Source: Rhodococcus qingshengii JCM 15477 | GTDB lineage: Bacteria; Actinomycetota; Actinomycetes; Mycobacteriales; Mycobacteriaceae | Assembly: GCF_023221595.1 (NCBI RefSeq) | Contig: NZ_CP096563.1 | Span: 2,524,501-2,588,500 of the forward strand | DNA: 64,000 bases | Reading direction: 5' to 3' | Part shown: one piece after another, positions 1 to 7,355 of the stretch | Numbering within the stretch: position 1 is the stretch's first letter | Layout: each line of letters begins with the position of its first letter | Translations under genes and position numbers: made by a program | The notes under the pieces: model-generated | Told to the model about the DNA's origin: nothing | The model's database searches: none | Seen by the model: the letters and a program-made list of their open reading frames with translations, nothing else

Positions 1-1161
1 GCCTACGAGTCCTACTCGACGAACGAGGAGGTCGAAGCGCGACACAAGGCGGCCGGACGCGATCCGAAGCTCGGATACGACAACTTCGATCGCGAGCTCA
101 GCGACGAGCAGCGCGCTGCCTACATCGCCGAGGGGCGCAAGCCCGTCGTCCGCCTCCGGATGCCCGATCATGATCTGACCTGGAACGACCTGGTGCGGGG
201 CGAGACCACGTTCAAGGCAGGCACCGTTCCGGACTTCGCGCTGACTCGCGGCAACGGCATTCCGCTGTACACCTTGGTCAACCCGGTCGACGACGCGTTG
301 ATGAAGATCACCCATGTACTGCGCGGCGAAGATCTGCTGTCCTCGACTCCGCGTCAGCTCGCGTTGTACGAGGCATTGATTCGTATCGGTGTCGCCGATT
401 TCACACCGTCGTTCGGGCACTTGCCTTTCGTGATGGGTCAGGGCAACAAGAAGCTTTCCAAGCGCGATCCCGAGTCCAACCTCTTCATCCACCGCGATCG
501 GGGCTTCATTCCCGAGGGATTGCTGAACTACCTGGCTCTGCTCGGGTGGAGCATCGCCGACGATCACGATGTCTTCTCGCTCGACGAGATGGTTGCGGCC
601 TTCGACGTCTCCAAGGTCAACTCCAATCCTGCCCGCTTCGACCAGAAGAAGGCCGACGCGATCAATGCCGAGCACATTCGTCTGCTCGAGCCGGCCGACT
701 TCGCCGGTCGTCTGAAGTCGTTCCTGGTGGAGCACGGACACATCGGCGCCGACGTCGACGAAGCGACGTTCACTGTTGCGGCGGACCTCGTGCAGACGCG
801 CATCGTCGTCCTGTCCGACGCGTGGGATCTGCTGAAATTCCTGTTCGTCGACGAGGCGTCGTTTGCTCTCGATCCGGCCGCGACGGCAAAGAACTTGAAG
901 GAAGATGCCGGTCCGGTTCTGGACGCGTCTCTTGCGGCGCTCGATGCCATCTCAGAGTGGTCGGCGGCCAGTATCGAGGAAGCACTCAAGAAGGCCCTCA
1001 TCGAGGATCTGGAGCTCAAACCGCGTAAGGCCTTCGCTCCGGTTCGGGTCGCGATCACGGGCTCTCACATCAGCCCTCCGCTGTACGAGTCGATGGAATT
1101 GCTCGGTCGTGAGGTCTCGCTCGCTCGGTTGCGCGCCGGTAGGGCAGCGGTAACCGCCTAG
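1..1161 (+). CDS. gltX: Glutamyl-tRNA synthetase, 3' part (5' end outside window)
   Basis: Class I aminoacyl-tRNA synthetase that attaches glutamate to tRNA. The reading frame is open from base 1, so the N-terminal catalytic part with the HIGH motif lies upstream of the window. Visible are the downstream Rossmann half with HVLRGEDLL, the KMSKS-type loop read as KLSKR (451-465), and the helical anticodon-binding region to the TAG at 1159. The two tRNA genes just downstream are tRNA-Gln and tRNA-Glu. Actinobacteria generally lack glutaminyl-tRNA synthetase and use a non-discriminating GluRS plus GatCAB, so this enzyme probably charges both neighbouring tRNAs (inference). The family call is firm; only the 5' end is missing. 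Confidence 0.97.
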   Translation, partial: AYESYSTNEEVEARHKAAGRDPKLGYDNFDRELSDEQRAAYIAEGRKPVVRLRMPDHDLTWNDLVRGETTFKAGTVPDFALTRGNGIPLYTLVNPVDDALMKITHVLRGEDLLSSTPRQLALYEALIRIGVADFTPSFGHLPFVMGQGNKKLSKRDPESNLFIHRDRGFIPEGLLNYLALLGWSIADDHDVFSLDEMVAAFDVSKVNSNPARFDQKKADAINAEHIRLLEPADFAGRLKSFLVEHGHIGADVDEATFTVAADLVQTRIVVLSDAWDLLKFLFVDEASFALDPAATAKNLKEDAGPVLDASLAALDAISEWSAASIEEALKKALIEDLELKPRKAFAPVRVAITGSHISPPLYESMELLGREVSLARLRAGRAAVTA

Positions 1162-1174
1162 ATCGGACGGTCTT

Positions 1175-1259
1175 CCGGCCGAAAATGAAGCAAAAACCTC
1201 CTGTGACCATACGATTTGGTATTTGGGGCAGGGGTACTGGTAATCTTCTTTTCGGCCGG
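1175..1259. repeat. Inverted repeat between gltX and tRNA-Gln
   Basis: Arms CCGGCCGAAAA (1175-1185) and TTTTCGGCCGG (1249-1259) are perfect inverted copies separated by 63 bases. The long loop makes a simple intrinsic terminator unlikely. It lies 13 bp after the gltX stop and upstream of tRNA-Gln, so it may end gltX transcription or flank the tRNA promoter. No function is assigned. Confidence 0.4.
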
Positions 1260-1317
1260 AGACGAGCCGCCGAGCACAACAGCGAAGCGGATCGAGCAAG
1301 GCTGGTGAGCAAGACCT

Positions 1318-1389
1318 TGGGGTATGGTGTAATTGGCAACACAGCGGTTTCTGGTACCGCCATTCTAGGTTCGAGTCCTGGTACCCCAG
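1318..1389 (+). tRNA. tRNA-Gln, anticodon CTG
   Basis: A 72-nt cloverleaf. The acceptor arm TGGGGTA pairs with TACCCCA (1382-1388), the anticodon stem GCGGT/ACCGC encloses loop TTCTGGT with anticodon CTG, and the T loop is GGTTCGAGTCC. The discriminator base is G1389. CCA is not encoded. It reads CAG codons. Confidence 0.95.
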
Positions 1390-1486
1390 CGGAAATCCGG
1401 TCGATTTTGTGGCCGGACTCAGACAAGCTAAGCTTGCTGAGCATCCAAGAGCAAGACTGAAATACCACGTTTAAAAAGCGTGTCCT

Positions 1487-1559
1487 GGCCCCGTCGTCTA
1501 GCGGCCTAGGACGCCGCCCTCTCAAGGCGGTAGCGCGGGTTCGAATCCCGTCGGGGCTA
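1487..1559 (+). tRNA. tRNA-Glu, anticodon CTC
   Basis: A 73-nt cloverleaf. The acceptor arm GGCCCCG pairs with CGGGGCT (1552-1558) with one G-U pair, the anticodon stem CCGCC/GGCGG encloses CTCTCAA with anticodon CTC, and the T arm contains GGGTTCGAATCCC. The discriminator is A1559 and CCA is not encoded. It reads GAG codons and is the direct substrate of the adjacent GltX. Confidence 0.95.
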
Positions 1560-1566
1560 CAAAGGA

Positions 1567-1600
1567 AAGACCCTCCGATCATTGATCGGGGGGTCTTTTC
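1567..1600 (+). terminator. Intrinsic terminator after tRNA-Glu
   Basis: AAGACCCTCCGATC and GATCGGGGGGTCTT form a 14-bp stem with loop ATT, followed by T residues. It ends the tRNA transcription unit. Confidence 0.85.
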
Positions 1601-1634
1601 GTATGTGCGGGAAATGTTTCCGGCGATGCGAAAA

Positions 1635-1672
1635 ACGATCACCCCCAGTCGAATTCGACTGGGGGTGATCGT
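1635..1672 (-). terminator. 38-bp perfect palindrome, probable terminator of the DUF5302 gene
   Basis: Two 19-base arms meet at the central GAATTC with no mismatch. On the minus strand the palindrome is followed by five T residues (complement of AAAAA at 1630-1634). This fits an intrinsic terminator for the minus-strand gene ending at 1699. It stands back to back with the tRNA terminator at 1567-1600. Confidence 0.65.
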
Positions 1673-1698
1673 CATCTCACTCTGTTGTCCGCGATCGG

Positions 1699-1896
1699 TT
1701 ATCCGCTCTTACGGCGGAACTCTCGCTTGTGATCGGCCGGGCCATGCGTGTTGTGGACCTTGGACTGTCCGTCGCGATGGTCGGTCGATTTGGCGTTCTG
1801 ATGATTCTTCCGTTCGAGGGCCTCACGGAACTTTCGTTTGGTTTCCTCCGATTGGGATTCGGGTTCGGACGGGGTGTTGCTGTCGAGATCGCTCAT
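1699..1896 (-). CDS. DUF5302 family protein, 65 aa
   Basis: A small, highly charged protein of unknown function. The start is ATG at 1896, preceded by AAGGAG at good spacing; the longer frame upstream has no ribosome site. The pattern, KRKFREALERK near residues 20-30, a hydrophilic linker, then a tail with KVHNTHGP and a terminal FRRKSG, matches the short actinobacterial DUF5302 family. No cysteine, membrane segment or catalytic motif is visible. The basic tail could suggest nucleic-acid or ribosome contact, which is speculation. It is transcribed toward the palindrome at 1635-1672. Confidence 0.75.
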   Translation of the reverse strand: MSDLDSNTPSEPESQSEETKRKFREALERKNHQNAKSTDHRDGQSKVHNTHGPADHKREFRRKSG

Positions 1897-1979
1897 ATGC
1901 TCACTCCTTGTTGTTGGGCCTGTTGGTGAAACTACGCCGGCCCGAATTCGATTGCTCGTGATTTTTCCGCTCACGAATC

Positions 1980-2483
1980 TCAGGGCTGCGGCGGCGGTGC
2001 GGTAGAGCCGGAAAGAGGCATCGCAGGCATCCCGAGCTTGCGGTGATCCCACGAACGAGTTCGATCGGGAACGAACCGTACCGCGACGCGCTTGTGGAGC
2101 ATCGCGTCGACGGCCGGGCGGAGATCGTCGGTGTACGGGCCCGTGTATCGCTCCCAGACGCTGATTCCCACAGCGAAGAGGGCTTCCGGATCTTCGACGA
2201 TGACCCCGGTACCCTCCATCGAGACTCCTCGGAGCGTGTCGTACGTCTGACCGTCTTCGATCAGGACGGACATTCGGGAGTCCCGGCGAAGGTTGACGGC
2301 CTTCTGCGACTTGGCTTTGGTCTCGAACCAGATTTCGCCGTCGACTATCGCGAACCACATCGCGATCAGGTGAGGCATTCCGTCGGCGCTCAACGTCGCC
2401 ATCGTTGCCGTACGGTTCTTTTCGACGAAGCTCGAGATTTCGGCCTCGGTCATCGTGATCTGACTACGCTGCTTTCCTGCCAT
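1980..2483 (-). CDS. PPOX-type split-barrel FMN/F420-binding protein
   Basis: A 167-aa member of the pyridoxamine-phosphate-oxidase-like split-barrel fold. Residues about 12-120 show the family pattern: an N-terminal helix, RTATMATLSADGMPHLIAMWF (the first two barrel strands) and the segment KAVNLRRDSRMSVLIEDG that typically contacts the cofactor phosphate. Relatives in mycobacteria bind coenzyme F420 or FMN and reduce small electron-poor substrates; neither cofactor nor substrate can be decided here. The start is ATG at 2483 with only a weak, distant GGAG. An F420 biosynthesis gene (fbiD, about 7 kb away) shows the host makes F420. It occupies the position of Rv2991 in the syntenic M. tuberculosis order. 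Confidence 0.8.
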   Translation of the reverse strand: MAGKQRSQITMTEAEISSFVEKNRTATMATLSADGMPHLIAMWFAIVDGEIWFETKAKSQKAVNLRRDSRMSVLIEDGQTYDTLRGVSMEGTGVIVEDPEALFAVGISVWERYTGPYTDDLRPAVDAMLHKRVAVRFVPDRTRSWDHRKLGMPAMPLSGSTAPPPQP

Positions 2484-2538
2484 GGTCGCGTCGTACTCCT
2501 ACGTGCTCGAGGATCTGAAGGCCTTACTGTGTCACGAA

Positions 2539-3240
2539 TTACAGACGCTTGTGGAGCGCTTCGGCAGCTGCGAGAAGGTCCGCCGCCCAGCGAGCTCCCG
2601 GTCGTCTACCCATCCGATCGATGGGGCCGGAGACCGAAATCGCGGCAATGACAGCGCCTGCCGAGTCTCGGACGGGAGCCGCGACGCTGGCGACACCCGG
2701 CTCACGTTCGGCTGCGCTCTGTGCCCAGCCGCGCCGGCGAACCTCGAGGAGCACTCGTTCGCCGAAGGACGCATCGGCGAGGACGGTCCGTTGGGTTTGT
2801 GGATCTGCCCATGCGAGAAGGACCTTGGCGCCGGATCCGGCGTTCATCGGCAGTCGGGCTCCGACGAGCACCGTGTCACGCAGGCCGGTCGGTGGTTCCA
2901 TCGACGCGACGCAGATGCGTTGTGTGCCTTCGCGACGGTACAGCTGGACGCTTTCGCCGGTGATTTCGCGAAGGCGGGGGAGGATGAGTCCGGCCGCAGC
3001 AATGAGTGGATCATTAGCGGTGGCAGCGAGTTCGGCGAGTCCGGGCCCTGGGCACCACTGACCGTCCGAGTCGCGAGTGAGGAGTCGATGGACTTCGAGA
3101 CCGACGGCGAGTCTATGGGCGGTCGCGCGTGGCAAACCGGTTCGTGCACAGAGTTCGGTGAGGCTGCACGGTTCCTCAGCTACTGCATGAAGCACGCCCA
3201 TTGCTTTGTCCAGGACGCCGATGCCGCTATGCTGTCTCAT
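2539..3240 (-). CDS. ndgR: IclR-type regulator of leucine biosynthesis (NdgR/LtbR type)
   Basis: A 233-aa IclR-family transcription factor. Residues about 1-65 form the winged helix (TELCARTGLPRATAHRLAV is the recognition helix region) and about 80-230 the effector-binding domain (SVQLYRREGTQRICVASMEP, then PMNAGSGAKVLLAW). It is divergent from leuCD, the arrangement of LtbR in Corynebacterium and NdgR in Streptomyces, which control leuCD in response to amino acids. I chose ATG 3240 because the protein then begins with the usual short arm before the HTH; upstream codons in the frame look non-coding. A candidate operator sits 19-30 bp upstream of the start, so autoregulation is likely. Confidence 0.88.
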   Translation of the reverse strand: MRQHSGIGVLDKAMGVLHAVAEEPCSLTELCARTGLPRATAHRLAVGLEVHRLLTRDSDGQWCPGPGLAELAATANDPLIAAAGLILPRLREITGESVQLYRREGTQRICVASMEPPTGLRDTVLVGARLPMNAGSGAKVLLAWADPQTQRTVLADASFGERVLLEVRRRGWAQSAAEREPGVASVAAPVRDSAGAVIAAISVSGPIDRMGRRPGARWAADLLAAAEALHKRL

Positions 3241-3258
3241 AGGTCGATACCAGTTTCT

Positions 3259-3270
3259 CGCATAGTGGGA
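3259..3270. promoter_or_regulatory. Candidate LtbR/NdgR operator
   Basis: CGCATAGTGGGA matches the LtbR motif CA(T/C)ATAGTGGGA, as I recall it from C. glutamicum, at 11 of 12 positions. It lies between the divergent regulator and leuC, close to the regulator start, as expected for joint control of leuCD and autoregulation. Confidence 0.6.
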
Positions 3271-3276
3271 TGCTAC

Positions 3277-3306
3277 CGCATTTCCTGGAGGGATAGCGCA
3301 TTTCCT
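3277..3306. repeat. Two 10-bp direct repeats in the leuC promoter region
   Basis: CGCATTTCCT occurs at 3277-3286 and again at 3297-3306. The copies are 20 bp apart start to start, about two helical turns, about 100 bp upstream of leuC. The same-face spacing suggests a second regulator site or a cooperative operator. The protein that binds is unknown. Confidence 0.45.
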
Positions 3307-3407
3307 CGGGACAGTCTGCATCTGCTGTGAAGGCTGGGGACCTACTTCACGCGCGGCGGGCCAGCCCGTAGTCCGCCGACGCGAGGCTACGTACAGAGGT
3401 GGAAGAC

Positions 3408-4820
3408 ATGGCACAGAAAGCACGCACTCTCGCCGAGAAGGTGTGGGACGACCACGTTGTCGTGAAAGGGGAGGGGCAGGATCCCGACCTCATCTACATC
3501 GATCTCCACCTCGTTCACGAAGTGACGAGCCCCCAGGCATTCGACGGACTTCGCCTGGCGGGACGCCAGTTGCGCCGTCCCGACCTGACGATCGCCACCG
3601 AGGACCACAACGTTCCGACGATCGACATCGACAAGCCGATCGCAGATCCCGTGTCGAAGACTCAGGTCGACACCTTGCGCCGAAATTGCGAGGAGTTCGG
3701 AGTTCGCTTGCACCGCATGGGCGATCTCGACCAAGGCATCGTTCATGTGGTCGGACCGCAGCTCGGCCTGACGCAGCCCGGAACCACCGTGGTGTGCGGC
3801 GACAGTCATACGTCGACGCACGGCGCATTCGGTGCGCTCGCAATGGGAATCGGCACCAGCGAGGTCGAGCATGTGATGGCAACGCAGACATTGTCGTTGC
3901 GCCCCTTCAAGACCATGGCGATCACGGTCGACGGCGAGCTGCCTCCCGGCGTCACGAGCAAGGACTTGATCCTCGCAGTCATCGCCAAGATCGGCACCGG
4001 CGGCGGCCAGGGCTACGTACTGGAGTACCGCGGCGAGGCCATTCGCAAACTGTCGATGGAAGCTCGTATGACCATCTGCAACATGTCGATCGAGGCCGGA
4101 GCCCGCGCGGGCATGATCGCACCGGACGAGACCACTTACGAGTTCATCAAGGGCCGTCCGCATGCACCGTCCGGCGCAGAGTGGGACGAAGCCGTCGCCG
4201 CGTGGGAGTTGCTCAAGACCGACGAGGGCGCGGAATTCGACAACGAGGTTCACATCGACGCAAGCGCATTGACGCCTTTCGTCACGTGGGGAACCAATCC
4301 GGGACAGGGTGCGCCGCTCGGCGACCGTGTGCCTGATCCCGAACTGATCGTCGACGAGAGCGAGCGTCAGGCAGCCGAGAAGGCGCTCACCTACATGGGT
4401 CTCGACGCCGGTATGCCGCTTCGGGATGTTTCTGTCGACACCGTGTTCGTCGGATCGTGCACCAACGGACGAATCGAAGACCTGCGCGCAGTGGCGGAGG
4501 TGCTCGAGGGTCGCCATGTGGCAGAGGGCGTTCGGATGCTCATCGTTCCCGGCTCGATGCGGGTGCGGGCTCAAGCCGAGAGCGAAGGTCTCGGTGAAAT
4601 CTTCACAGCGGCAGGGGCTGAATGGCGCCAGGCCGGTTGCTCGATGTGCTTGGGAATGAACCCTGACCAGCTTGCTCCCGGCGAGCGTTCGGCATCGACG
4701 TCCAACCGGAATTTCGAAGGCCGACAGGGTAAAGGCGGCCGGACCCATCTGGTTTCCCCGCTCGTCGCGGCTGCCACGGCGGTCCGCGGAACGCTCTCGG
4801 CACCGGCCGATCTGGTCTGA
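3408..4820 (+). CDS. leuC: 3-isopropylmalate dehydratase large subunit
   Basis: Large subunit of the [4Fe-4S] isopropylmalate isomerase of leucine synthesis. It interconverts 2- and 3-isopropylmalate with LeuD. The 470-aa protein has the aconitase-family segments [19 protein letters not shown] and the three cluster ligands: the cysteine in VGSCTNGR (C351) and the pair in [10 protein letters not shown] (C411, C414). I chose ATG 3408 rather than GTG 3399 because GAGG (3396-3399) lies 8 bases before ATG and the resulting N-terminus [14 protein letters not shown] fits the family. leuD follows after 28 bp, forming an operon under the divergent IclR regulator. Confidence 0.97.
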   Translation: MAQKARTLAEKVWDDHVVVKGEGQDPDLIYIDLHLVHEVTSPQAFDGLRLAGRQLRRPDLTIATEDHNVPTIDIDKPIADPVSKTQVDTLRRNCEEFGVRLHRMGDLDQGIVHVVGPQLGLTQPGTTVVCGDSHTSTHGAFGALAMGIGTSEVEHVMATQTLSLRPFKTMAITVDGELPPGVTSKDLILAVIAKIGTGGGQGYVLEYRGEAIRKLSMEARMTICNMSIEAGARAGMIAPDETTYEFIKGRPHAPSGAEWDEAVAAWELLKTDEGAEFDNEVHIDASALTPFVTWGTNPGQGAPLGDRVPDPELIVDESERQAAEKALTYMGLDAGMPLRDVSVDTVFVGSCTNGRIEDLRAVAEVLEGRHVAEGVRMLIVPGSMRVRAQAESEGLGEIFTAAGAEWRQAGCSMCLGMNPDQLAPGERSASTSNRNFEGRQGKGGRTHLVSPLVAAATAVRGTLSAPADLV

Positions 4821-4848
4821 CCCACTTACCATCTCGAGGAGAATTTCG

Positions 4849-5457
4849 ATGGAATCCTTTACCACGCACAAGGGTATCGGCGTCCCGCTGCGACGCTCGA
4901 ATGTCGATACCGACCAGATCATCCCTGCCGTGTACCTGAAACGGGTGACGCGCACCGGATTCGAGGACGGGCTGTTTGCAGGCTGGCGTACCGACCCCAA
5001 CTTCATTCTCAATCTGGCTCCGTACGACGAGGGAAGTGTCCTCGTGGCCGGTCCCGATTTCGGCACGGGCTCTTCGCGTGAGCATGCCGTGTGGGCTCTC
5101 TCCGACTTCGGATTTCGGGTCGTCATCGCATCCCGGTTCGCCGACATCTTCCGCGGAAACGCCGGAAAAGCCGGTCTCGTAGCGGCACAGGTCGAGCAGA
5201 GCGACGTCGAATTGCTCTGGAAGTTGCTCGAAGAGCAGCCCGGATTGGAATTGACAGTAGATCTCGAGAATCGGACCGTCAGCGCCGGAACTACGGTGGT
5301 GCCGTTCAATATTGACGACTACACACGGTGGCGTCTGCTGGAGGGTCTCGACGACATCGGACTGACATTGCGGCAGGTAGACGCGATTTCCGAGTTCGAA
5401 AAGTCAAGGCCTTCATGGAAACCGACTACCCTTCCAGCCCGAATTTCGCAGGGCTGA
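4849..5457 (+). CDS. leuD: 3-isopropylmalate dehydratase small subunit
   Basis: The 202-aa swivel subunit that completes the isomerase active site with LeuC. The family signatures are [14 protein letters not shown] near residues 19-32 and the substrate-contact loop [14 protein letters not shown] near 71-84. The start at ATG 4849 is preceded by GAGGAG. It lies 28 bp after leuC and its product is useless without LeuC, so one transcript is expected. The hupB promoter follows directly. Confidence 0.97.
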   Translation: MESFTTHKGIGVPLRRSNVDTDQIIPAVYLKRVTRTGFEDGLFAGWRTDPNFILNLAPYDEGSVLVAGPDFGTGSSREHAVWALSDFGFRVVIASRFADIFRGNAGKAGLVAAQVEQSDVELLWKLLEEQPGLELTVDLENRTVSAGTTVVPFNIDDYTRWRLLEGLDDIGLTLRQVDAISEFEKSRPSWKPTTLPARISQG

Positions 5458-5513
5458 ACCGAAATCCGCAACTCCGCGCGGGAAGAGAAATAGGTCACCA
5501 TTTCGCAGTCACG

Positions 5514-5543
5514 TTGAATGAGAATTGGCGTGGCACATAGACT
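5514..5543 (+). promoter_or_regulatory. Candidate hupB promoter
   Basis: TTGAAT (5514-5519), an 18-base spacer and TAGACT (5538-5543) fit the -35 and TANNNT -10 of a housekeeping actinobacterial sigma factor. The -10 lies within TGGCACATAGAC, which resembles the TGGCACAATGGAC element before rpsP and rplS. The predicted leader is about 65 nt. Confidence 0.5.
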
Positions 5544-5614
5544 CTTGCCGTTATCAGGTTTACCGTGGTTCTCAGTCGGTCCGACGGTGGACCACAATTA
5601 GCGGAGGAATTTCA

Positions 5615-6244
5615 ATGAACAAGGCAGAGCTCATCGATGTTCTGACTGAAAAGCTGGGTTCGGACAGGCGCACAGCGACCGACGCAGTGGAGCACGTCGT
5701 GGACACCATCGTCCGCGCCGTCCACCGTGGCGAGAGCGTGACCATCACCGGCTTCGGAGTCTTCGAGCAGCGTCGTCGTGCAGCACGTGTTGCACGCAAC
5801 CCGCGTACGGGCGAGACCGTCAAGGTCAAGCCGACGTCGGTTCCGGCGTTCCGTCCGGGTGCGCAGTTCAAGGCTGTTATCGCTGGTGGACAGAAGCTTC
5901 CGGCCACCGGCCCGGCAGTCAAGCGTGGCGTAGCAGCACCGGCCACCAAGGCTGCAGCCAAGAAGGCTGCTGCCAAGAAGACCGCAGCCAAGAAGGCTCC
6001 GGCCAAGAAGGCTCCGGCCAAGACCGCAGCCAAGAAGACGGTTGCCGCGAAGGCTCCCGCCAAGAAGGCTCCGGCCAAGACCGCAGCCAAGAAGACGGTT
6101 GCCACCAAGGCTCCCGCCAAGAAGGCTCCGGCCAAGACCGCAGCCAAGGCTCCGGCCAAGAAGGCTCCGGCCAAGAAGGCCCCCGCCAAGACCGCAGCCA
6201 AGAAGGCTCCGGCCAAGAAGGCTCCGGCCAAGCGCGCAAAGTAG
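5615..6244 (+). CDS. hupB: Histone-like protein HupB (HU with long lysine-rich tail)
   Basis: Nucleoid protein that binds and compacts DNA as a dimer. Residues 1 to about 90 are a standard HU fold starting [15 protein letters not shown], with the DNA-binding arm [21 protein letters not shown]. From about residue 100 to 209 the protein consists of short repeats based on AAKK and PAKKA, the histone-H1-like tail typical of mycolic-acid actinobacteria. The start ATG 5615 follows GGAGG at 9-bp spacing. The repetitive tail DNA (about 5945-6235) produces long spurious open frames on the minus strand. A strong terminator follows. Confidence 0.96.
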   Translation: MNKAELIDVLTEKLGSDRRTATDAVEHVVDTIVRAVHRGESVTITGFGVFEQRRRAARVARNPRTGETVKVKPTSVPAFRPGAQFKAVIAGGQKLPATGPAVKRGVAAPATKAAAKKAAAKKTAAKKAPAKKAPAKTAAKKTVAAKAPAKKAPAKTAAKKTVATKAPAKKAPAKTAAKAPAKKAPAKKAPAKTAAKKAPAKKAPAKRAK

Positions 6245-6278
6245 TCGCGTTCGGGTGAAAAACCCGATGCCGTAAGAC

Positions 6279-6325
6279 AAAGAGGTGCAGCCGCGGATCA
6301 GATCCGCGGCTGCACCTCTTTTTTG
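6279..6325 (+). terminator. Intrinsic terminator of hupB
   Basis: A 21-bp stem, AAAGAGGTGCAGCCGCGGATC against its complement with a single-base loop (A6300), is followed by a run of T. This is one of the strongest terminators in the window. Confidence 0.92.
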
Positions 6326-6411
6326 CTGTCTGGGAGAAGTGTGAATTCTCCTGTGTTTCAGTGCTTTGCAAAACTACCGAATCGAGCTGGGGGTCGGTTG
6401 GTCCAAATCCC

Positions 6412-7338
6412 TCAGGAGTTGGCGACTTTGGGGAGCGGGCTGTCGAGGTGATCCGCGGCTACCAGACGGCCGTCGAGGAACGAGAGCACCCAAGTGCTCG
6501 CCTTACGGTTGCGCGCCGAGGGCAGTGTTACACCGGCCGTATCAGCCCACCAGCGCATCAAATCGGGGATGACGCCTCCTTGGCTGCAGATTACGGGAGT
6601 GCCCTCCAGTGCGGCGATCTGCAGCGCACGCGCCCTGGCGGCGTCGGGATCGGCCTCGTAACCTTCTTCGGTCAGAAGAGGTTCCGTCGAAATCTCTACA
6701 CCCAATGCCTCCGCCAATGGCATCACAGTGTCGATGCAGCGCGTACGGTCAGCCGCGAAAACCGCATCGGCTCCGAAGATTTTCAGCTGTTCGACCAAGG
6801 CGGCGGATTGCTCTTTGCCCTTGGCGTCGAGTGGACGCAGATTGTCGTCGCCCTTGTATCGCTTACGGCTTCCAGCTTTTGCGTGGCGGACGAGTAATAC
6901 CGTTTTCGTGTCAGGCCGAAGGGAAACGAAGCGGCGAAGAATCATTCGATCCATCGGGTAGGAAAGATGATCGGCTACCTCGGTGACCGGAAGCCAATAG
7001 AGAACATCCACTTCGCTATTCGGCCCGAAATCTCCGTCCACTGCTTCGGCCGACCAGTATTCGACCCGTTTGAGTTTGCGATGTCCCGGGATCGGGTACG
7101 TCACGCCACCGAGGTGCCTTCCGAAACGTCCGGTGATCGAGGTCTCTTCGCGGACCTCGCGAACTGCTGCGGTCAAGAAGGTCTCGCCGGGATCGAGCTT
7201 TCCTTTGGGGAATGACCAGTCGTCGTACTTCGGTCGATGTACGACGGCGATCTCGATGGCGGAAGGATCCTGAGGAGCCTTCCGCCACAGAACCGCGCCT
7301 GCGGCAAAGATGTTGGCTTTGACCGGCTTGTCGCTCAT
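6412..7338 (-). CDS. mutT1: MutT1-type Nudix hydrolase with histidine phosphatase domain
   Basis: A two-domain housecleaning enzyme of about 308 aa. The N-terminal Nudix domain (about 6-135) carries GKLDPGETFLTAAVREVREE, with S where the box usually has its last G. The C-terminal part (about 145-300) is a phosphoglycerate-mutase-like histidine phosphatase starting LLVRHAKAG (R151, H152). The mycobacterial counterpart hydrolyses 8-oxo-(d)GTP and diadenosine polyphosphates. The start is uncertain: ATG 7338 is used here, but TTG 7359 would add 7 residues and overlap the ppk stop as TTGA. It is third in the fbiD-ppk-mutT1 unit. Confidence 0.9.
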   Translation of the reverse strand: MSDKPVKANIFAAGAVLWRKAPQDPSAIEIAVVHRPKYDDWSFPKGKLDPGETFLTAAVREVREETSITGRFGRHLGGVTYPIPGHRKLKRVEYWSAEAVDGDFGPNSEVDVLYWLPVTEVADHLSYPMDRMILRRFVSLRPDTKTVLLVRHAKAGSRKRYKGDDNLRPLDAKGKEQSAALVEQLKIFGADAVFAADRTRCIDTVMPLAEALGVEISTEPLLTEEGYEADPDAARARALQIAALEGTPVICSQGGVIPDLMRWWADTAGVTLPSARNRKASTWVLSFLDGRLVAADHLDSPLPKVANS

Positions 7339-7355
7339 TGTGTGATCCGAGCCCG

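Noticed and set aside
1487..1700. Genomic island attachment at tRNA-Glu
   Set aside because: No integrase and no second copy of the tRNA 3' end were found downstream; neighbouring genes are in conserved order.
3387..5309. Minus-strand open frame of 640 codons opposite leuC/leuD
   Set aside because: It is fully antisense to two well-conserved enzymes. Composition is Arg/Ala/His-rich, typical of shadow frames.
5945..6235. Possible CRISPR-like or satellite repeat array
   Set aside because: The repeats code for the lysine-rich HU tail in frame, vary in length and have no spacers.
5572..6280. Ala/Leu- and Gly/Leu-rich minus-strand frames opposite hupB
   Set aside because: They are complements of the hupB AAKK/PAKKA repeats and look like membrane proteins only by composition.
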